Positions 20,461-24,674 of a stretch of DNA of 24,674 nucleotides are shown here, piece by piece. Position 1 is the stretch's first letter. Each line of letters begins with the position of its first letter. Source of the stretch: Apostichopus parvimensis. Its lineage: Eukaryota > Echinodermata > Holothuroidea > Aspidochirotida > Stichopodidae. Location: assembly GCA_000934455.1 (NCBI GenBank), contig KN886950.1:37042-61715 (forward strand). The letters are read 5' to 3'. Position numbers and translations under genes: made by a program. The notes beneath the pieces were generated by a model, which was not told where the DNA came from, did not search any database, and was given only the letters and a program-made list of their open reading frames with translations.

Positions 20461-21090
20461 GTATGTTTATATCAGAGAGCTTAACAAGATAAATATGTTA
20501 TGAATCGCAAAACATTCAAACGGATTTCCCACGCAAAGAATAGATGCAATTTGAGGAAATAAACCATCGTATTAACTAAATTAACCTATTGTTGATATAA
20601 TTACAATAGGACCCTCCATCAATACCCTTTGATAAAAATTATGTGATAAATGAGTTGGCAAGAAATTGAATAACTTCAATGGACTCTAAAGTACTTCAAA
20701 ACCAGAAAGCGAATCCAGTTTCGATGTTCAGAAGTGTAATTATTCCACACAACGTACATATTTCATTCAATGTCAAGGTCTTGCATTACAGTGAAATCTT
20801 TGCATAAGTCTGTAAGTTATGTGATATACTCAAAAGTTTCATTTGGAATATTTATATTCAGACAAGATTGGTAACAGTTTGGAATTTCCTTTCCTTTTGA
20901 TTTTTTTAATTTAGTATCCTTGATATATTGGAGGATATTGAAGGGTATTGACTTTCTTCAATTGCTCAGAAGCAGGGCCACAATAAACACCAAGGAAAGT
21001 GAAAGATTTGCATGATCACCTCAAATAACATGCTAAAGCTGGGTGGAAGACTATCTTTAACCATGTTTGTATCTTATATGGTTGTTTCAG

Positions 21091-21503
21091 TTACAAAAAA
21101 AGTATTCAAGGATCAACTAAAGGCCTTAGAAAACAGAAGGCAGGAACTCTCACACAAACTGACCGAATCAGAAGATGAAAAACAACAGTTGATTGGAAGA
21201 CTTAAGACAACAGAGGAGGAAAGACAGCAATTTAAAGATGTATTGAAGGCAACAGAGGAGGAAAGACAACAGTTGATTGGAAGACTAAATACAACAGAGG
21301 AGGAGAGACAAAAATTGAAAGATACATTGAAGGGAACAGAGGAAGAAAGACAACAGTTGAAAGATGTATTGAAGGCAACAGAGGAGGAGAGACAACAGTT
21401 GACTGGAAGACTAAAGACAACAGAGGAGGAAAGAAGGCACCTCAGAGATGAACTGAAGACATTGAAGGATGAGAAGGAAGAATTACTTCAGCAGCAGAAA
21501 GAG
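21091..21503 (+). CDS. Exon 3 found: coiled coil of 14-residue repeats
   Basis: The exon follows the acceptor ggttgtttcag (AG at 21089-21090) and ends before GTTAGA at 21504. Its first two bases complete the codon left open by exon 2 (phase 1), which supports the join. It encodes 137 further codons, almost all charged or Leu: a lead-in (V-F-K-D-Q-L-K-A-L-E-N), then repeats of 14 residues, two heptads each, of the form T-T-E-E-E-R-Q-Q-L-x-x-x-L-K. Such sequence forms long helices that pair or trimerise proteins, fitting a scaffold or adaptor. The ATGs at 21012-21062 lie before the acceptor and are not needed. The donor is of moderate quality; reading on gives a stop after 11 codons. Confidence 0.75.
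21207..21500 (+). repeat. Exonic 42-bp tandem repeat, six close copies plus one diverged
   Basis: Units of exactly 42 bp begin at 21207, 21249, 21291, 21333, 21375 and 21417; a diverged seventh is at 21459 and a diverged forerunner at 21165. Each encodes 14 residues of the coiled coil. Residues 10-13 of the units tend to alternate between two types (I/T-G-R-L and K-D-V/T-L), suggesting growth partly by 84-bp pairs. The array keeps frame and heptad register. Confidence 0.92.
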
Positions 21504-21720
21504 GTTAGACTTCACATAGCATGTGATTATAGATAACTGATGACCAAGTTACCTGACTTGGGTCATGAGAAATGTATTCACTTTGAACAAGAATATCCTT
21601 CTGCTTGATGTAGTAGTGTAAAGTGAATTTGTAATTTACCATTGCAAAAACAACATATATCTTCAGAAATTTGTGGATATTTGACAAAGATCCTTCTAGG
21701 CGTGAAACTTTTACATCATA

Positions 21721-21728
21721 AGTACAAG
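21721..21728 (+). repeat. Left target-site duplication of hAT element
   Basis: The sequence agtacaag is repeated exactly at 23041-23048, on the other side of the element. Confidence 0.85.
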
Positions 21729-23040
21729 CAACCCTTTTTAAATACGGTCGCCATGGTCGCATTGGCGACGACCATTCTCGGCTGGCAATGAGAATTTCTG
21801 GAAAAATTAATGCTAGTCGCCAGCCCTATAATACTGTGGCGATCAGTTTTTGCAACTGAAAATTTCACCAATGCTTTACAAAAATAACGAAGGTACCCGC
21901 CTGACGCGGTACTACCCGGTTCCTAATTTATTACCCAAATCCTACGCAGAGTGTGATATTTTTTTTGCAAACCGATGGTTAGGCAGATTTCCCATTGACT
22001 TAGTGTGGTGTTAGGCTACCATGTGGTCGAAGATAACAGCAATAACGAAAGTATTCCATGGATATCTCATAACTGCGTCACAATTTCAGCTAATAAACAG
22101 ATGGCTCGGCTAGATTACCCCATTGACTTAGTGTGATGTTAGGCAACCATGTGGTCGAACGTAACAGCAATAATGAAAGTATTGCATGAATATCTTATAA
22201 CTGCGTCACAATTTCAGCGAATAAACAGATGGTTAGACTTAGCTAGATTTCTATTGACTAAGTGTGGTGTTAGGCTATAATGTGGAAGAAATTATTATTT
22301 ATTCATTCGTTTATTTCATAGAAGGAAAGGCTGACAAGGAATTTTACGAGACGTTAATGGGTTATAGACGGAATAACTAAAATATAATAATCGCAAGTGG
22401 CTTTTTACTAATCGTTTATTCCAAATGCGGTCAAATTGCGCGAATCGCGCAATCCAGCGGCTAATGCGAACCCTGGGCCTGCATATTAGATAGAAGTAGT
22501 AATAACTGTTTAAGAGCTAAATTGGATATTTATATGGTCTGATCCAATAGACGTGGAGAGCAAGCATAATCAGCGGCGGCAGTGTGATGTTAGTAGTAAT
22601 GTTAATTATATGAAGTTATTAACAAGTTAATGAAAGAAACAAAAGCAAATAGAAATTATTGAGGAAGGTTTTATACCTTATCTTACACCTACGTATTTGA
22701 ACATGAAAACATAAAGTAAGATATTTTTCACCGTACCCATTTTGTCAGAAAATAATATACATTAGCCTATGTCATTATTTTAAAATCAAAATGTACTACT
22801 AGCCACTGTCATCAGTACTAACTACTAGCTTCAAAGTTCAACGTTAGTGTAGTCAGTACTGACAGTATAGTGCTACTCGATGTTGAGCCTAAGCCTAGTG
22901 TTTTTTGTACTAATATTTAGCATATCAAAGTGGCGATCACATTTTCATTCTGGGCGACCAGAATTTGGGAAAATAAAGATCTAGTCGCCACAGGATTTTC
23001 CTCCTGGCGACCTCATCCACTGGGGAATGAAAAAGGGTTG
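21729..23040. mobile_element. Non-autonomous hAT-type DNA transposon, 1312 bp
   Basis: The element is bounded by an exact 8-bp direct repeat, agtacaag (21721-21728 and 23041-23048), the length of target duplication made by hAT transposases. The terminal inverted repeats begin CAACCCTTTTT (21729-21739, and its complement at 23030-23040), 11 bp perfect and then broken. The outer 100 bp or so at each end hold several copies of GTCGCC or its complement, which are not prominent in the middle; such subterminal motifs are typical transposase binding sites. There is no transposase ORF, so the copy would need one supplied elsewhere. It lies in the intron between the two coiled-coil exons. The perfect target duplication points to fairly recent insertion. 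Confidence 0.85.
21970..22290 (+). repeat. Internal repeat of hAT element, period about 130 bp, 2.4 copies
   Basis: The block attgactta(g)tgtg(g/a)tgttaggc starts at 21994, 22122 and 22253, giving steps of 128 and 131 bp. Shared words between the blocks include taacagcaataa and tgcgtcacaatttcagc. The last copy is cut short at about 22285. Confidence 0.85.
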
Positions 23041-23048
23041 AGTACAAG
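23041..23048 (+). repeat. Right target-site duplication of hAT element
   Basis: Exact second copy of agtacaag (first copy 21721-21728), directly after the terminal inverted repeat that ends in aaaaagggttg. Confidence 0.85.
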
Positions 23049-23740
23049 ATCCCTATTGTATTTACTCTTTAAGTGCTACGCCTAGCTACAGTACATGTCA
23101 TTCTTTTTTCACACAGGTAAAAATATTTAATCCCCTTTTTCTCAGGAACAAATCTTTGAGAGAATTTGCAATGCATCTTGGAATGCTTTGTTGATATAGA
23201 AGTTCTCTGCGAAACTAAAGTTACACCTCATTGTTCTAATTATTTAGTTACAAGGGCAGTTTAAGTTAACTAGCAAAATTAAACAGGAATTCTTCATGTG
23301 AGATGGCACAATATGTAGTAGGTTAAAGCATGTTATAGGACTTATTGACCATCAAACATAAAATTAATCAAACTAATTGATACAACTGAACGTCTGTCCT
23401 TCAATGTGATAGATCTACATTCCTTCTTCTAGAAAAGTAGTTCCACTATTCCTGGCGGTTCCTTTTGAAGGCAATAGGTCACAGATCTCAGCACTAATTT
23501 ATTGTCAACATGTGATTTCTTTGAGCAAGGTAGTAATTTTGCAATAGTCACACCCTCATGTAAAGATCAAAAGCTTCTCAGTTCAGCCTGCCTGAAATAA
23601 ATGTGAAGGAGTATCAACTTGGAGAATATCTTCCCTTCATATTTGGGCTACTTCAACACTAGTATAAATTTTATATGTGGCAAGTAACCACTGGGAGGTG
23701 CATCCTTCTTGTCTCATTCACTGTGTTATTTACATGACAG
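23049..23740. other. Intron sequence, no feature recognised
   Basis: The stretch between the hAT element and the next coiled-coil exon shows no ORF, repeat or RNA gene. It ends with a pyrimidine-rich tract and the acceptor ttacatgacag. Confidence 0.6.
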
Positions 23741-23878
23741 GAGCTGGAAGAGGCTAAATCAAGTCTGAGAGCTACAAAAGATGAACTTGTGAAGTCTCAA
23801 CTGGAATATGCCAAAGAATCCATGGCTTTACAAGAGGTCTTGAAGGCAACTAGGGAAGCCTTGAATCAGCAAGAATTG
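23741..23878 (+). CDS. Exon 4 found: coiled-coil continuation
   Basis: This exon of 138 bp (46 codons) lies between the acceptor ttatttacatgacag and the strong donor GTAAGT at 23879. It begins and ends on codon borders, so it continues exon 3 without a shift and could be skipped without breaking frame. The translation is fully helical and charged: E-L-E-E-A-K-S-S-L, then K-D-E-L-V-K, then L-K-A-T-R-E-A-L-N-Q-Q-E-L. The phrase L-K-A-T-R-E echoes the L-K-A-T-E-E of the repeats in exon 3, so it may be a diverged part of the same repeat. It would extend the rod by about 7 nm if continuously helical. Confidence 0.78.
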
Positions 23879-24286
23879 GTAAGTATGATTAAGTATAGTG
23901 TATCTGTAGCCAGTAAACCACCAGTAGCAAATGAATTGTGTTTACAAAGTTAGCAAAATATTGTGACTAGACCATTAATGTGTAGAATTTATGATAAAAT
24001 ATTCCATTGTTGAAGGTATTACAATGTGACAACATATCTTGAGCTTTACAGACATAGTTCAATGAGTTAATCGAAAATGATGTTAATTAATGTAGGACGG
24101 TAAATTTGACTACAAATAGTGTGAAGTGAGTAATGAGTACATTCACCTATGCTAAAATCAGTTCCCTTTCATCAGCTAAAGACTCAATTGGTGTAACTTG
24201 ACAGGTGACATAAAGTAAAACTGAGGTTCTTATTTAAAGTTTCAGTACAACAAATAAGATATCTTTCCTATGTTGTTTATTTGCAG

Positions 24287-24379
24287 GCTTCATCCGCTTC
24301 TGTTACGGAGGGAGAAACCCTACTTGAAGAACGTGAAACTCTCGACATATCACAGCAATCAACTTTGGCAGGTTGGTAA
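24287..24379 (+). CDS. Exon 5 found: Ser/Thr/Glu-rich tail, possibly terminal
   Basis: The exon follows a good acceptor (ctatgttgtttatttgcag) in phase 0. It encodes a polar segment, A-S-S-A-S-V-T-E-G-E then L-L-E-E-R-E-T-L-D-I then S-Q-Q-S-T-L-A, with no heptad pattern; it looks like a flexible linker or tail. Its end is undecided. Read through, it ends G-W-stop (TAA at 24377-24379), with AATAAA two bases later at 24381. Alternatively it is spliced at GTTGGT (24372) or GTAACA (24376) to exons beyond the window. The AATAAA is too close to the stop to decide, since cleavage would usually lie 10-30 bp further on. Confidence 0.6.
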   Translation, partial: ASSASVTEGETLLEERETLDISQQSTLAGW

Positions 24380-24380
24380 C

Positions 24381-24386
24381 AATAAA
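24381..24386 (+). promoter_or_regulatory. AATAAA, possible polyadenylation signal
   Basis: A canonical hexamer starts two bases after the in-frame TAA of exon 5. In AT-rich DNA such words are frequent by chance, so the evidence for use is weak. A T/G-rich stretch (gctgctgcttgttg) follows about 10 bp downstream of the hexamer. Confidence 0.3.
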
Positions 24387-24512
24387 AATATAATTGCTGC
24401 TGCTTGTTGTAAATTTCCAGGCAGTTTAATGTGTCCTTATATAAGTCTGTTTGTCCTTCATTAGTCCTACCTGGAGATCTCCAAAGCTATCAGTGGATAT
24501 GCAGAAAGAGGA

Positions 24513-24549
24513 GGGGGTCTGGGGTGGGCAGGGCTGGGGAGGAGGGGGG
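24513..24549 (+). other. G-rich tract, possible G-quadruplex
   Basis: Six runs of three or more G occur within 37 bp (24513-24517, 24521-24524, 24526-24528, 24531-24533, 24535-24538, 24544-24549), with loops of one to five bases. Four runs with short loops are enough for a quadruplex. The tract is in the sense strand, in an intron or just downstream of the gene depending on where exon 5 ends. Confidence 0.75.
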
Positions 24550-24674
24550 TAGTTGAGTTAATTTAATTGTTGTAGATTCATAATCAAACTGTCAATCATG
24601 TTGATCTATTGAAAGTCAAGTGAGCTGTGCACATGTGTAAATAAATCAAGGGGTATCATGGAAAAAACTTAAAT

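Noticed and set aside
21012..21090. ATG-containing extension upstream of exon 3
   Set aside because: The frame is open, but a strong acceptor at 21089-21090 matches the phase left by exon 2, and the extension lacks the charged coiled-coil composition.
21232..21420. Minus-strand open frame rich in Ser, Pro and Leu
   Set aside because: It is the antisense shadow of the 42-bp coding repeat.
1..24674. CRISPR array, prophage or bacterial operon
   Set aside because: Tandem arrays here have no unique spacers between conserved repeats, and the window is clearly of animal nuclear type.

Overview
The window reads as nuclear DNA of an animal. It is AT-rich, mostly non-coding, and its coding pieces are short exons with GT/AG borders. 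It carries degenerate non-LTR retrotransposon sequence, two tRNA-derived SINEs, a hAT-type DNA transposon with an 8-bp target duplication, and many minisatellites. No bacterial signals (operons, ribosome binding sites, dense ORFs) are seen. The repeat types and the style of the gene on the right suggest a marine invertebrate, perhaps an echinoderm such as a sea cucumber. That is inference; no sequence here names a species.

Left part (1-4260): a broken CR1/L2-like LINE (about 1421-3715) carries reverse transcriptase and the typical C-terminal region but no endonuclease. A tRNA-derived SINE (2648-2901) sits inside its ORF, so the SINE is younger. Two adjacent tandem arrays with a period near 20-22 bp follow.

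Middle part (4260-15700): mostly unexplained AT-rich DNA with a 108-bp minisatellite (6042-6580), an inverted-repeat element (7368-7702), a smaller foldback (8312-8493) and a palindrome-rich repeat (8919-9026). There are weak gene traces. Two minus-strand exons (10841-10681 and 10339-10216) fit one frame across a predicted intron and resemble the start of an uncharacterised C2H2-type family. A third minus-strand exon-like piece (6853-6764) and a plus-strand ORF (5716-5973) resemble later parts of such proteins. These may be relics.

Right part (15706 to the end): one multi-exon gene on the plus strand, the best-supported host gene. Its predicted exons encode a complete-looking beta-propeller (15706-16570), a death-fold-like helical domain (20190-20460), a coiled coil built from 14-residue repeats (21091-21503), more coiled coil (23741-23878) and a Ser/Thr/Glu-rich tail (24287 onward). 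Reading frame is kept at all four junctions. The introns hold a 212-bp satellite-like array, an antisense SINE and a 1312-bp hAT element. The first exon(s) with the start codon were not found. An adaptor-like role for a propeller, death-fold and coiled-coil protein, for example in innate immune signalling, is inference only.
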